Source: Petunia secreta (taxonomy: Eukaryota; Streptophyta; Magnoliopsida; Solanales; Solanaceae). From it: a stretch of 64,000 bases of DNA. Positions 11,486 through 23,559 of this stretch are shown in pieces; within the stretch, counting starts at the first letter, position 1, and each line of letters begins with the position of its first letter. The notes under the pieces were generated by a model. It searched no databases and had not been told where the DNA came from. It saw only the letters and a program-made list of their open reading frames with translations. The DNA lies in assembly GCA_029990175.1 (NCBI GenBank), contig JARKIP010000005.1, positions 51,449,001 through 51,513,000 of the forward strand, in the 5' to 3' direction. The translations under genes and the position numbers were made by a program.

Positions 11486-12620
11486 CGAAATGAAAATGGT
11501 CGGATGGTTTTTGGTGGTTAGAAATACCCATTACCTCTGTGCTAGATGGAGGTAGCAGAAATACGGCAAAATAGTCGAACCAGTGAAAACATCACTGTTC
11601 TTGAAAATAAGAAAAGATCCCTGGCCGAAATTCATCGTGAATGACAGATGGTCCTCAAACTTGTCAAGATGTACAAACTCTATCGCTCATGCTTGATGAT
11701 ACCTTTTTAATGGTGGTGGGATTATAATTTTATTATAGGAAGTCGTGCTCTACCATGTGTGGATTTCTTGGCCTTGCTTTTGCACAGAGTGTTGCTAAAT
11801 TTAGTGCCGCAAACAATTGATCGTGTTCTTCCCTGCATGTATTATGAAGGTTGAATATGTGATCTCACAATTTACAAGCATCTTAACTATTCACCAATGC
11901 TTGATTTTTCGGGATAGCACTGATAACTCAGCTTAAAAAGATTTAGGCAGATGAGAATTTTTCGCGTCTATTCCTCCTTTAGGATCTTTAGCCTAATTTT
12001 CCATAGCTAACATTTAGCTTCATGCAATCTTTGGTTTATCTTTTCCAAAAGTCTCAATCTTTTTCTTTTCCACAAATCCTCGAAGCTAAAAGAGCCAATA
12101 ATTCTGGATTGCAATTTCACCGATTTGGGTGAGCCGAAAGTTCTATGTAAAATGACTTCAGACCTCTGAGTCAAAGAAATTCATCGAAAGCTACTTGATT
12201 TTGTTTCTAATTAGCTATACCATGGTTCATTACCTTTGAAGCACGCGGTGAATTTACATAGAAGCCTCCTGAGTTGTAATTGCTTGTGTAATCGTATGTG
12301 GACTTGCTGATATCCAATTTCTTAAGTCTAATGATGGATTTATGATTTATTATAGATCCTAATAGCTCATTCTTTTCAATATTGTAGACTTAGAGAAGTC
12401 TTCTCGTATGGTACTTTGTCTAAAGATGGGTGACAACATTGACATCAGATATGCACTTAGGTGTGTTGCTAGATATTTTTTCTGTTTTTTTTTTTCTTTT
12501 TTGGGTTTTACGTAGGGTACCAATTGTATGTTACGTCCAAGTAAAATAGGAGTTATAGCTATTGGTATTTGATGGTATAGCAGTTGATATGAGAAACTCT
12601 ATTTGTTTGTCTGGTTATAT
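11486..12620 (+). pseudogene. Tandem duplication copy B: decayed RING 3' end
   Basis: GAAATGAAAATGGTCGGATGG near 11487 matches the coding tail. CCTCAAACTTGTCAAGATG near 11652 matches the last codons, and GTGCTCTACCATGTGTGG near 11747 matches the 3'UTR. Order is kept for about 1.1 kb at clearly reduced identity, with a SINE inserted at 11509-11582. No reading frame survives. It lacks both the zinc ribbon and the RING, so it is a 3'-end fragment and not a gene copy. Confidence 0.6.
11509..11582 (+). repeat. SINE fragment inside copy B
   Basis: ATTACCTCTGTGCTAG, then ATGGAGGTAGCAG and AATAGTCGAACC, follow the order of the tRNA-related body of Solanaceae TS-type SINEs. It interrupts the alignment between copies A and B, so it arrived after or during decay of copy B. 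Confidence 0.55.
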
Positions 12621-13343
12621 AGTCTATCGTTGCACTGGGGTGAGTTTCGAACCATGTTCTAGCTGGCTCTCGCTGTCGACCTGTGAGCGTCAGCTGTTTT
12701 GTGACTGAAATTACACCATTTTATTCATTTTCTCAATGTAGTATATGTTTAGGACTTTTACAACCAACCTATCCTAGTTGGCTATTAGCTCATACTCGGC
12801 CGAACATGAAACACTGAAACTACAAAACTTCTTACCCATTTTGACGCATGGTATCAGCCGAACATGAAATTTGCCACTTCTTACCTGGCATTTTGATGCA
12901 TGGTAATGGTAACAAACGGTGGGAATTACCCAAGGGTATGAAGTTAGGATTACCCTCCGGAGCCAATTTTTATAAAGTCGCCCGCCTTGCAAACTGCTTT
13001 TAAAAGCTGATGAGCCTTAAATCATGCTTCCAAAATAGGCTATTTGTACACTTCCCCTACATAAGGTAAAGGGAAATTAGAGAGGTTTATAACCTTTAAA
13101 TTCCGACCCAGTACATGGGCAACTTCGGGGATTTCATTCTCAAGTCTCGTTTGAAGTACAACTAGCCGTATGATAAATTAACACATGGAATACCAATTAA
13201 AGATCAATGGCATGAAACATTAAAGAAAGCTGCGAAATGACAACCTCCAATTCCAAGGTATAGAGGAACAAAGTTCTCTAAGCAAAGCGGGCAGCTAAAG
13301 TGCAGAATATAATTGCAGATTTAATAAATTCAAGGTGAATAAG
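12621..13343. other. Intergenic between the convergent RING and pyruvate kinase genes
   Basis: No supported gene. Short imperfect repeats (CCGAACATGAAA; TTTTGA(C/T)GCATGGTA) occur at 12800-12905. Confidence 0.5.
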
Positions 13344-13346
13344 GAA

Positions 13347-13352
13347 TTTATT
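13347..13352 (-). promoter_or_regulatory. Candidate polyadenylation signal of pyruvate kinase
   Basis: AATAAA on the minus strand, about 270 bp after the stop codon, in a plausible 3'UTR position. Usage is inferred. Confidence 0.4.
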
Positions 13353-13618
13353 TCACATCGCATCACTCTGTATAGTCGACAAAATACCAAAAGATGAGAT
13401 AATGTTTTAATGAAATCCAGCCTATCAGGTTGGAAAACTGTGCTGGAACTAAAAAGGGTCGAGGTGTAACAAGAACAAATAAGTATAGGAAGGGATAGTC
13501 CTTAGTTCCTCCTTCAGAAGAAGTCAGAAAATGATTCAGCAAAACAAGCAAAGGATTTATCAGTTTACCCTTTTGCAACCACTAAAACCCAAAAGGCACC
13601 AAAAGGCCATTACTTGAT

Positions 13619-14431
13619 TCACTTGACAGTCACAATCTTGATCACAGAAGCAGTTCCAACACGGTGTAGGGCTACAACAGAATCTCCTTGCTTGCATAAT
13701 CCTTTTGTTTTGGCATGTTGGAGAGCAAATTCCAGTGCTTCTTCTGTAGACTCTTCATGGGAAGCTCTAGCAGACCCTGCATGAAGAACTGGAACCAATC
13801 CCCTGAAGATAAGGCTATGCCTTGCTGGAGACTCATCACTGCAGGTCCAATCAAAAGAATCAGTCTTGATCTCAGGGACAACAACAGATAATATAGGCAT
13901 TCCAGGCCTGTACTTGGCCACCAATTTTGCAGTACTTCCTCCCCTGGTTAACACAAGGATAAGAGCAGCTTTTGCAGAGTTAGCTGTTCGAACGGCAGAA
14001 GATGCAAGGCTCTCCAAGGGGCTCATAGGAACTGGTGCATTTGCCATTATTCTTTTGAAGACATCTGGATAATCAATTGTACTCTCTGCTTCAATACAAA
14101 TTTTGGCCATGGTCCCCACTGCAAGATCAGGATAAGCTCCAGCAGCTGTTTCACCACTAAGCATGACACAATCTGTGCCATCAAGCACAGCATTGGCAAC
14201 ATCTGTTGCTTCTGCACGAGTTGGTCTTGGAGATTTGATCATGGACTCCAACATCTGTGTTGCTGTGACAACAGGCTTCCCTTGGATGTTACACTTATAA
14301 ATCATTACTTTTTGAGCCAAAAATATCTTCTCAATCGGAATTTCCATTCCCAAGTCACCTCGTGCCACCATAAATGCATCAGAGTTGGTAAGAATGTCAT
14401 CAAAGTTTGCTACACCTTCCTGGTTTTCAAC
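13619..14431 (-). CDS. Pyruvate kinase exon 3
   Basis: 271 codons including the stop. Acceptor TTGTTAG|GTTGAAAAC at 14432/14431. It encodes the metal-binding Glu/Asp region, the end of the barrel and the C-terminal domain. Confidence 0.93.
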   Translation of the reverse strand, partial: VENQEGVANFDDILTNSDAFMVARGDLGMEIPIEKIFLAQKVMIYKCNIQGKPVVTATQMLESMIKSPRPTRAEATDVANAVLDGTDCVMLSGETAAGAYPDLAVGTMAKICIEAESTIDYPDVFKRIMANAPVPMSPLESLASSAVRTANSAKAALILVLTRGGSTAKLVAKYRPGMPILSVVVPEIKTDSFDWTCSDESPARHSLIFRGLVPVLHAGSARASHEESTEEALEFALQHAKTKGLCKQGDSVVALHRVGTASVIKIVTVK

Positions 14432-17400
14432 CTAACAAGACGAAAAACATTGCATGAGAATGTAATAACTTGACTGTTTCTGTAAATTCATGGGTCAATT
14501 TCTAAGTTTAAAAGAATTGCCGCTCACTCACTGCACACCATCCATCATAAAGGTCTTATGACAATACAACATTGCCAACTACAAAATAAACTGGTCATTT
14601 TTTTCAGATCAGACAAAAAGAATAAAAGGATTGATTATTACCTGTTTAGTTCAATTCACAATGTTTTCTCTTCAATTATGGGGAAAAGGGTCAAATATGC
14701 TCTCCCACTTTTCTGGAATACAATGTGTTGTTTATGACTCCCAAGTACACCATAAGACAATCTTCATACACACACAACAACAATGCTACAAACTCATAAC
14801 GAGACTTCATGAAGGATGTTAGTCAGTAAGAAGCAAACCTTAGACATAAGAAGGATGTTCTTTGCATGTTCACCTAGCAGTTTCCGAACCTCCACCAGAT
14901 CTGAACCCTTACGAACAAAAGACAATGCAATCATGTCAATACGATTTGGAACTCCCCAGTTTAAGATGTCATCCTTGTCTTTTTCTGTCAATGTTGGCAG
15001 ATCGACAATTACTCCCGGGAGATTGACATTTTTTCTTTCACCAAGAACAGCAGTGTTCTCACAACGGCATCGGACCAAACCATTCTCTTTGTCACAAGAC
15101 AAAACAGTAAAGGTGATTGTGCCATCTGCACAGAGGATCACACTTTGTGGCTTTACATCCTCTGCTAACTTTTTGTAGCTCATGCAAATCGTATTCTCAT
15201 CACCCTTAATGTTGTAATCAGTTGAGATTGTGATCTCTTGACCCTGTTTAAGTTGAACAGGCTTGGCATCTTTTAAAAACCCAGTTCGAATTTCTGGACC
15301 CTGCAAGGTGAAAATGAAGCGTCAGAAATTTCACCCAAAGAGGGTGAAGGCTAGGCAGGGCTAGGCAAATCGTACATCGTGCTTTTAAGCAAGAGTAGAG
15401 AGTCTAAATAAACATCTTGCATTGCCACTAAACATCAGAAAATTACCAGAACATGTGAATCATATCATCTACTTTTATAGCATGAGGAAACTTTAATACA
15501 ACCAGGCCAAAAATGAGCATAAAAATATGTACTGAGAAAAGAGTTAGACATGAGGCAGTATCACCACGCGTCTTTCTTAAAACTGAAGTATACAACCTCA
15601 ATTAAAATTTATAATCCTTTATTTAAAACAAATGGGTTTCCTCGAAAGCCAAGATAGAAAATGACATGATGTTCCTGTCAACATTGAGGTGCCAAATGTT
15701 CAATCAAGCTTGATGCTTTAGGTTTAAGACGCCATGGGATATGCTCCACTTGAGTTGACATTAGTGTACAACAGAAGTGAGAAGGAGACATCATAGTACT
15801 TTGGCACACAGGTAAAGCAGCAATAAGCAAGAATCTCTGAATCACATATATAAAATCCAATGTCTAAGTGCTTTTTATAGGTTATAAATCTTATTTCCAG
15901 GTAGTGTTTATTTCCCCAAAAGTTAGCAAAACCTCATATTGCGGATCATACAATCTAATATCCACCATTTACAGAGTCATTTTCCTAAAAGCACACTTCT
16001 TTAGCATGCTAAACCTATTTAACATTCTGACAGAGCTTTATACTTTCTTCTCTGTTACAACAAAGCTATTATGCACAACAAAGCTATTATGCTTTGCAAC
16101 CTTGTCTGACACCCTTCTGTAAGGATCATTCAAGCTAACATACAGAATATATAACAAATTTGAAGTAACCACATTGGAAAATGAATGGAGGACACCACAC
16201 ATGCTGTCACACCTACACGTCATCTCAAGGAAATACGAAACATATTCTATAAGATTGAAAAGAGATGAAAGCCCAATAAGAAGATTGAGCTTCATGTTTA
16301 AAGGGCTTTATTACTACAAAAAACAACACAGTCGTTCAACTATTAGTGCACATCAGGGCTTTATTACTACTCACTACTCAGTCATAGAATATCTGTACAT
16401 CACATATGTAAGTCCCTATGACTACCCTATCATAGAAAAAGTTAATCCATATGACTATTTCCGAAAGATCACTTACAACAATGGTAGTTTGGCCAATACA
16501 ACAATGGTAGTTGGAATAAGTTTACTAATGATACAAAAAGCCTCAAATTTTGTCACTGTTGCTACTTGGGCAGGACAAGATAAGATTTCTCCATCAGAAA
16601 AAGCAACACTATGGCCACGGAAGAGCTCAACTGGAAGACTGACTGTATGAGGTGCAACATAATATAAGGCTGGCTAACTTAAACATTCATTCCAGAGCAG
16701 TGCCAACAACTATCCAAATAAACTTCATTCAAGGCATTATATCTCACCAACTACGTACACAGTACTGCAAATGTGATTCCAGAAAAGTGAGAAGATCAAA
16801 CCTCTCTAATAAAACCTCGATGGTCCAATCACTCCTACAAAATCGACAACATTTGTCATAATGCACTACTTTAAAAGCCCAACCACTCCATATCCCTCTA
16901 ATAACAACTACAATATTTGCAACAGTCCATTTAGGCCCGTGTCACTCTAGTGCACGAAAAGACCATCATTTCAGCCAGCAAAAGGCACAATAAAAAAAAC
17001 ACATAGAACCAACATAAACCTTTGCAGGTAGAAAAGCACAGTGATGCAAATACAAAACGAAACAATCAACAAACCATGTCCAGGCAGTCACTAAATAGCA
17101 AAGATCCACTTTTATTACCCTGATTCATATCCCGAGTACTCCTATAACATGATCTGTCACCGAACCAATTTAAACAACCTAAAGGGTTACTGCATTTCCT
17201 TTGAAGATAACCCCTTAATGGTACGAACATGTACAAAAATAAGACCCTTGTATCAAGCATAATGGCATAGATAGTGAAAACCAAACCAAGCTTAAGAAAC
17301 AGCGTGATAGGAATAGTACTTTATGCTCCATGAATATCACTTTGTGGGCATCTTATTATTTCCCAAAGGTCATGCTTCTTTTTCTTCTTTTTATTTCTAA

Positions 17401-20142
17401 CTTACTTTATGTTCAAGACTTGCGAGGAATAGCATCAAATTTTTTATCTTTCATTTCTTAAGGAAAAAAACTGTGACCTATAATTCTTCGTCAGAAAAAT
17501 GTAACCTATAATTAAATCATTTCTCTCCCACGTCTTGGAAAAGAGAATTTGCATCCAAACAGATTGAATGAGACACTTTGACCAAGAGGTACAATAAATT
17601 GTGCTTTCAAGTTGCCCCAATCCTGATTTCAAGAGATGATGCATGTGTGAATTAAATTTCAAACAAATCCAAAATATTCTGCATTTTGAAAATGGCTACT
17701 AAAATATTCTATTATATTGCACATTGTTCACCATACTAAAGGAAATGGTACCATTATATTGGGTATTAACATCTTAATGTTTAAAGTTTCAATTGAACTA
17801 AGTAGTACTTGTCACTACAACTCTACAAAGTTTTTGTTTATTGTTAAAATGTTGTATCATTGATGAAGGCAGCAACCAGAAGGTGCTGAAATAAACTGCA
17901 CAGAGAGGAAGCTACAGCTACAGCTACTGATTATGATTATGATTATGTAAAGAAAACAAAAAATCTACCATGGCTTCTGTGGCATTTGGAACGGCTGTGT
18001 TACACCAAAAAAGGAAGAAAAAAAAAAGGAGGAAGATACATTTGTACTATAACTCTGCAAAGTTGACTGTATAAAATGCATATGAATGCACATCAGTCAT
18101 TTTGGTCATATCGAATGCTAGTGGGATAGCATAGGTGTGTAGTAAAAGTTAAACACTATATTAGATACATATAAAACCTTGATGTATACTAACATAAATG
18201 TATAAGAAGTACATAAATGAACATCAATGGTTTTATTTATATCTAATAATATATCTCTTATATCACATCTTAGTAACCATATTCAAAATGCGAAAATGCT
18301 AGGGGACACTTTTAGTCATATAGCTCAGGCCCACGGTATGTATTAAGCTTTGATCTGACATACCTCATCTGTCCCTAGAGCTATGCAACACCCCACACGG
18401 AATGGCTATGAATCAGTTTCATCTTCAATTCTCACATGCATCTCTGGAACAACAAATCCAAAAGTACGCACAAGAATGAACCGTTGATTTGGACTTCCCA
18501 AGCTTTGGTCAATATTTCTGAATTTTCATGTAGTTGATTCATTTTGTTTAAATTTCATAGAGGAAACATCTCTAAGTATATAAAAACATAGAGACTATAC
18601 CCTGAGGTAGTATATACTCGGAGACATTAAGTATGAATTTTAGATCCCCAACACAAAATAGGATGGTGTTTGGTTGATAATAACATACCAATCTAAAATG
18701 TGATCACCAACCAAACATCGCTGCTTTCAATTAAAATTCATAATGAACTAACTTAGGTAGTTTTCTTTCCTGAAATTGTGGAAAGCAACCATCACCAAAG
18801 TATAATGAATTGGGATGATGAATGGATTTTCAGCAGAATATCAAACCCCAGAAATTACTCCTCACTTAGAACAGTATTGGTCTATCCCTGTTTAAATGGA
18901 TGGAATTCCTCAGACTAAAGCACAGAACTAAAGCCTCAAACTATAGATCAGTCAATTGGCCCTGCAAACAACTACTGTAATGAACTTGGACCAGGTAATA
19001 CATCTCACTAACTATGTACACACACAGTTGTGCAAAATTGCCATTTGATACACAAAAGTCAACAGCCCAACCTCTCCCATTTCCGGTAGTTACACGTTAC
19101 AACAACTACAGTTCAATTCCAAACTAGTTGGATGAAAATCCTTAACATTCCAAACTAGTAAGATGAAAATCCCACTGACCCACTTCATTGCAGTCTAATG
19201 CAGGAAAAGATTACCCAACACCATAACGACACATTTATAGAAATATGACACATCAGCGCCACTATTACTGGGCCCGGGTTATGTTTAGCCCCATCACCAG
19301 AACTCATAACACTCCCTAGCAGATCGCCAGGAATTCGATTCAAAAATTTCCTAGTGCACTGCCATAAGAGGCTTAACATTAAGCATTTTTTCCGCCGGCA
19401 TAAAACTTTAACCTTGGCGCGCACCAGGGCTATTGAGCGAAATTTTTTAACACCAAATGGCCAAAAAACAGAATGAATCAAAAAACAAGATCAAACATTC
19501 AACAACCCTTATACATGCAGTCACTAAAATAGCAAACATCCCCTTATTTTTCCCTCACTTATATGCTGAGGAGGTACATATCCCCTTTTTGGCTATAAGT
19601 TCATCTGAACTTAGTATTTTCGACACAGTTTACAAACATATATGTGAAAACTCACTAAAATTTACAGAATTATGCAATCTGAACCCATAATTTTAACAGT
19701 ATAACGAGTCCAATGCTAAAAACTTTAAATCATGAATCCGCCTTTGCCCCTACGGCACGATCTGTCACTAGAACTAACTTAAATAACAAATGTTTAATGG
19801 ATCCACCGATCCATAGTGCAAAAAATGGCTGTTTCCACGACTCGAACCTGTGACCTCACAACGATCCATATATACATACAAAAAAGATTAATATATAACA
19901 GTACCTACCTTAGTATCAAGCATAACAGCACAGAGAATACCAGTATTCTCCATAGCCTGACGGAGATTATCAATAGTTTCCTGATGATAATCATGAGATC
20001 CATGTGAAAAGTTGAATCGGGCCACGTTCATCCCAGCCCGTAACAGTTTCTCGACCATGGGTACCGATCGAGATGCAGGGCCCAAAGTACATACTATTTT
20101 GGTCTTTGGCCTCTTCACTGTACATACTCCATTCATTGCCAT
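13619..20142 (-). CDS. Cytosolic pyruvate kinase (three exons)
   Basis: Join of 20142-19909, 15300-14839 and 14431-13619 gives 502 residues; cytosolic plant enzymes are about 510. It converts phosphoenolpyruvate and ADP to pyruvate and ATP, the last step of glycolysis. All junctions are phase 0 with GT/AG ends. Landmarks in order: KTKIVCTLGPASR near the start, NFSHGSHDYH, MLDTK|GPEIRTGF across junction 1 (active-site Arg and phosphate region), the barrel plus B domain in exon 2, MSK|VENQEGV across junction 2 (catalytic Lys and metal-binding Glu signature), MVARGDLGMEIP and TATQMLESM in exon 3, and a C-terminal regulatory domain ending in a positive VTVK. There is no transit peptide, which favours the cytosolic over the plastid class. 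The start at 20142 is the only ATG that puts the KTKIVCTLGP motif at the N terminus. Intron 1 is unusually long (4.6 kb). Confidence 0.93.
14839..15300 (-). CDS. Pyruvate kinase exon 2
   Basis: 154 codons. Acceptor CACCTTGCAG|GGTCCAG at 15301/15300 and donor AAG|GTTTGC at 14839/14838. It carries the B domain and ends in the Lys of the pyruvate kinase active-site signature. Confidence 0.93.
17245..17284 (-). pseudogene. Relic of the 3' end of pyruvate kinase exon 1
   Basis: On the minus strand this gives the residues IYAIMLDTRV, against GILCAVMLDTKV at the true exon 1 end (19909). The DNA word TATCAAGCATAA is shared. It lies at the end of the duplicated intron segment in the right order relative to it, so it is most simply a decayed duplicate exon end. 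The donor site is lost. Confidence 0.5.
19800..19870 (-). repeat. SINE fragment near the intron 1 donor
   Basis: On the minus strand GTGAGGTCACAGGTTCGAGT, then CGTGGAAACAGCC, is a good tRNA B box and its usual SINE continuation. It begins only about 40 bp from the exon 1 donor. Confidence 0.65.
19909..20142 (-). CDS. Pyruvate kinase exon 1
   Basis: 78 codons from the ATG at 20142 to MLDTK at 19909. It contains the N-terminal KTKIVCTLGP strand and the NFSHGSHDYH substrate/K+ site region. Confidence 0.92.
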
Positions 20143-20310
20143 AGCAGTTTTACAACTAGAAAATAATACAGAGAGACCTTCGTAGAGTGATTTGTTTACT
20201 TAATTAAGAATAACAATAATAGGGTTATTGTCTATGATGGTGCAGTGATGAGAGAAGGAATAGGTCTAACAAGTGTTGTGTTGTCAATAGGGAGGTTGAG
20301 ATTTGGAGAA

Positions 20311-20320
20311 TATATAAAAC
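20311..20320 (-). promoter_or_regulatory. Candidate TATA box of pyruvate kinase
   Basis: GTTTTATATA on the minus strand, about 170 bp upstream of the start codon, allows a 5'UTR of about 140 bp. No transcript evidence is available. Confidence 0.45.
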
Positions 20321-20623
20321 AAGGAACGGACTTGACGTGATGTTGAAATTTTCTATGGTTGTTTTTTTGTTGCTTTATTATTATTATTTTTTGTAGGGAG
20401 TTTCTGACAAAGAAAAAAAGATTAGTATATTTGTAGAGTATTTGACCAAAAAAGAAGATTATATTTATGAGGAGTAGGGACCATATTTATTCTTGAGAAA
20501 CAAGGAATTTTGTGTTTCCTTCTCTTTACATTGGTAGATGAGCTATTTTATTCTTCTCTATTCAATGGATTGTCTTCAATTTCATTTGTCTTGAGTAACA
20601 AGTTAGTTTCAATAACTACTGTA

Positions 20624-20834
20624 CGTCCTTCATGTCAATTTATTTGTGTTACTTTCCATACTAGTCGGTCTCAAAAAAATTTAAAAATAATTCAATTTTA
20701 TATTTTTTATTTTACTGAATTTCAGTGCACGAATATTTATTATTTATTTTTTATCACAACTATTAAAAAATTTTAAATTTTTTATTAACTATTGTATCAA
20801 GTTAAACTATGACAAATAAAAATATATGGAGGAG
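20624..20834. mobile_element. Degenerate Stowaway MITE
   Basis: The left end (CGTCCTTCATGTCAATTTAT) and the reverse complement of the right end (CTCCTCCATATATTTTTATT) pair as imperfect inverted repeats, with TA on each side. The ends are older versions of those of the clear Stowaway at 20911. Confidence 0.55.
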
Positions 20835-20910
20835 TACTTACCAATTCAATGGGTGGGTATTCTGCTAGCTATTTTATTTTGTGCGATATATTACTATATC
20901 TTAAAAGTTA

Positions 20911-21149
20911 CTCCCTCCGTTCCAATTTATGTGGCAGCATTTCCTTATTTGTTTGTTCCAAAAAGAATGGCAGCATTCTAAATTTGGTAACAATTTAACT
21001 TCAAAATTACAGTTTTGCCATTACTGAAATGATTTACAACCACACAAACATCTTTGGCTTATTTTACACCACAAGTTTCAAAAGTCTTCCTTTATTTCTT
21101 AAACTTTGTGCCGAGTCAAATTATGACACATAAAATAGAACGGAGGGAG
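20911..21149. mobile_element. Stowaway-type MITE, complete
   Basis: Starts CTCCCTCCGTTCCAATTTAT and ends with its near-exact reverse complement (ATAGAACGGAGGGAG), 239 bp. TA is duplicated at 20909-20910 and 21150-21151. These are the standard ends and target of Stowaway elements, which are moved by Tc1/mariner-type transposases. Confidence 0.9.
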
Positions 21150-21191
21150 TAAAAAGTATGTATGGTTCTTTAACTACAATCTTTTTTAATA

Positions 21192-21423
21192 CTCTTCCAT
21201 CTTACTTTATTTGCCATAATTTGGCATGGTATATACAAAGTTTAATAAAAAATAAAACTTTTGAAGTTTGTGGTCTAAAATAAGCCATAAACAATTATGT
21301 AGATGTATATAATTTCATTAAGAGTAAATAGTAAATTTACAGTTGAATTATTTTTAAAATTGGAAATATGATATTCTTTTGTAGACGGAATAACAAAAAA
21401 GGCATGACAAACAAAATGGAGTG
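21192..21423. mobile_element. Degenerate Stowaway MITE, inverted relative to its neighbour
   Basis: The ends pair loosely (CTTCCATCTTACTTTATTTG against CACTCCATTTTGTTTGTCAT). The interior word GTGGTCTAAAATAAGCCATA matches the reverse complement of the 20911 element's interior, so it is the same family in the other orientation. Confidence 0.55.
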
Positions 21424-22060
21424 GCTTTTACAATATATAAAGTAGTACTACTTATTATTGTGACCCGTGGATCATACACGGACCAAGGTTTTGCAACTTG
21501 GGGATTCAAGTCCTAATCCTTTTAAGTTATGTGGTTCTAAATTAATAATTTGAACATATTAAATGAATATAGTAGTTTGGTCAAAACTATTTTCGGCCGA
21601 TCTCCCTCCCCCACCCCGATCCATCATGTTAGCTCTGCCTCTGCCTGTGGTATTTTTATGTAATTTATACTGATCGCATTAAATAGAAGGTAAGAAACAA
21701 TATAATAATTAATAAGGCTCCAGGCCTCGGAAGGTTTTTAAGCTTTACTTTTTTTGCAACTGATTTCTTAAGCATATTCTCGACCTAACAAAAGGATATG
21801 TTCTTGGATAAATGCTTTATACTTTCAGTTTACTTTTCCCAAACATGTTTTGAAATCAAGCGCACTCATCGTGGAACATGGTCATTGCTCCACAGACCAC
21901 AGTTATCTGTCAGCTGAAAAGTTCAAAAAATAGCGTGTACAAAAAGGAGAAAACGAAAAAGGCAGAACGTGGTATGGGTTCTTTTGGATTTCGTTGGTTC
22001 ACAGTGCCCAAATCCTACTCATTCCATCAAGTATATTGTTCTCTATTTACTTGAACTCAT

Positions 22061-22292
22061 AGGGGTCGTTTGGTTGGCGGGATTGGACTAACAGTTCCGG
22101 GATTAAATTTGGGACTAGATTAATCTCATATTTGGTTGTTGGGATTAGCTAAGTTGGAAGACTTTTTATCCCAAAATCATGGAATTGACTAATCCCATAT
22201 AGGAGGTGGGTTTATTTGTCCCACTTTTAGTCCAAATTTTAATCCCGAAATTTATACTCTCGGAATTAACCACTTTGAACCAAACGACCCCT
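22061..22292. mobile_element. MITE with AGGGGTCGTTTGGTT ends
   Basis: AGGGGTCGTTTGGTT at 22061 has its inverted copy AACCAAACGACCCCT ending at 22292, about 232 bp. The interior is rich in GGGATTA/TAATCCC words. I could not read a target duplication, so the superfamily (hAT or Harbinger) is open. Confidence 0.7.
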
Positions 22293-23186
22293 GCTTTCTG
22301 TCGTATTGCCATGTCAAGTTATTAAACTTAGTTATTAATCTGTCTTTTCGATTATAGTGATTTCTTAAGTATTAAAATATTAAAAAGAAAATGACATTCC
22401 AAAAGATCTATATGCATGTCAAAGGCTTGAATCCATCTCAATATTAGTGCCAAAAGGGAAACAAAGCAAGAAAAGTAAGGTGGGGTAAATCAGAAAAGAA
22501 ATGTGTGAAACGGGGTGCCAAGGTGGCAAGCAGCTCCATTTTTTAGAATCTTGTTTAGTACCCAATTCAGCGGCTAAAATGCGGGTAATTTTGATCACTA
22601 GTTAGTTTTGCACCACTAGGAGAAAATCAGTCAATTGTTATAATTTTTTAAAAAAATAGCCTGATTATAAAAAAATTACATTTCTTTAAGACTAGCCATA
22701 AAAAAAATAATTCTGAGAATTTGAACAAAACTTATTAAAATTTTATGGAGTTTAGTTCAAAGTTACATAAAACTTTCCTGGAGCTTCATATTTAGCAAGT
22801 CCTAGTTAAAAATACTGTGATTTTAAAACTTTTTTTAGTTCAAAGTCCTAATAATAAATACTGAATTTTTCTATATTTCTTAAATCTAGCTAGTTTTTTT
22901 TTAAATTTTGAAACGACTAACTATCTTTTATTTAGTGCGATGCAAACTGGGTCAAGTTTTTACCTAAAATACTAATCGTAACAAGAAATTTCGTTTGTTT
23001 GTCTTCTTTATGTTTTAAGAGATTTTTTTTTAAAGCGTTAATAATGATGATCAAGAGATTAATGAAATTTAAACTTAGCGAATATAATCGTAGACTTTTG
23101 ACTGCTAAGTTGTACTTTCAGAGAAAAACTTTCTTAAGTATCTTAGTATTTTTTCCCCTTTTGTCAGCTTCAATTTTCATATGACC
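22293..23186. other. AT-rich intergenic; nothing recognised
   Basis: No coding motif, RNA gene or clear repeat ends. Confidence 0.5.
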
Positions 23187-23559
23187 GAGGTGTGCATTAT
23201 TCGGATTAAACCAAAAAATAAATAAAATCGAATTATTTTTTTAATTTGATTTGATTCTTTTATTAATTGGTCTGGTTTGGATTGGATTGAAAATTTCAAA
23301 ATTTTGATTGTTTGATTTGGTTTGGATTGAAAATTTTAAAATTTTGGTTTTTTAGTTTGGTTTTGAATTTCAAAAAGTAGAAACCGAAAAAACCGAATTA
23401 GTCAATATATATATAACCAAAAGTTAGATAAAATTATTAAAGAAAAGGATGTTAGTGTTAGTAAAGAACCTATTTTGATTAACTAGAAAATTGAAGACTT
23501 AATTAAAAAATTCAAGAAGGTTGAATTGACCAAGTGAAAGACCAGTTAAACAGTCTAAA

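Larger units (their letters stand above)
15301..19908 (-). other. Pyruvate kinase intron 1 (4.6 kb)
   Basis: Donor AAG|GTAGGT and acceptor TTGCAG. It holds no complete mobile element that I can delimit, but does hold a SINE relic (about 19800-19870) and two related segments, 16690-17290 and 18990-19935, described separately. None of its short ORFs has motif support. Confidence 0.8.

Noticed and set aside
13363..13578. Minus-strand ORF of 71 codons downstream of pyruvate kinase
   Set aside because: Lies in the presumed 3'UTR, after the stop codon, with no motif.
15868..16861. Plus-strand ORFs inside pyruvate kinase intron 1
   Set aside because: AT-rich intron sequence without motifs. The longest (158 codons) shows no domain.
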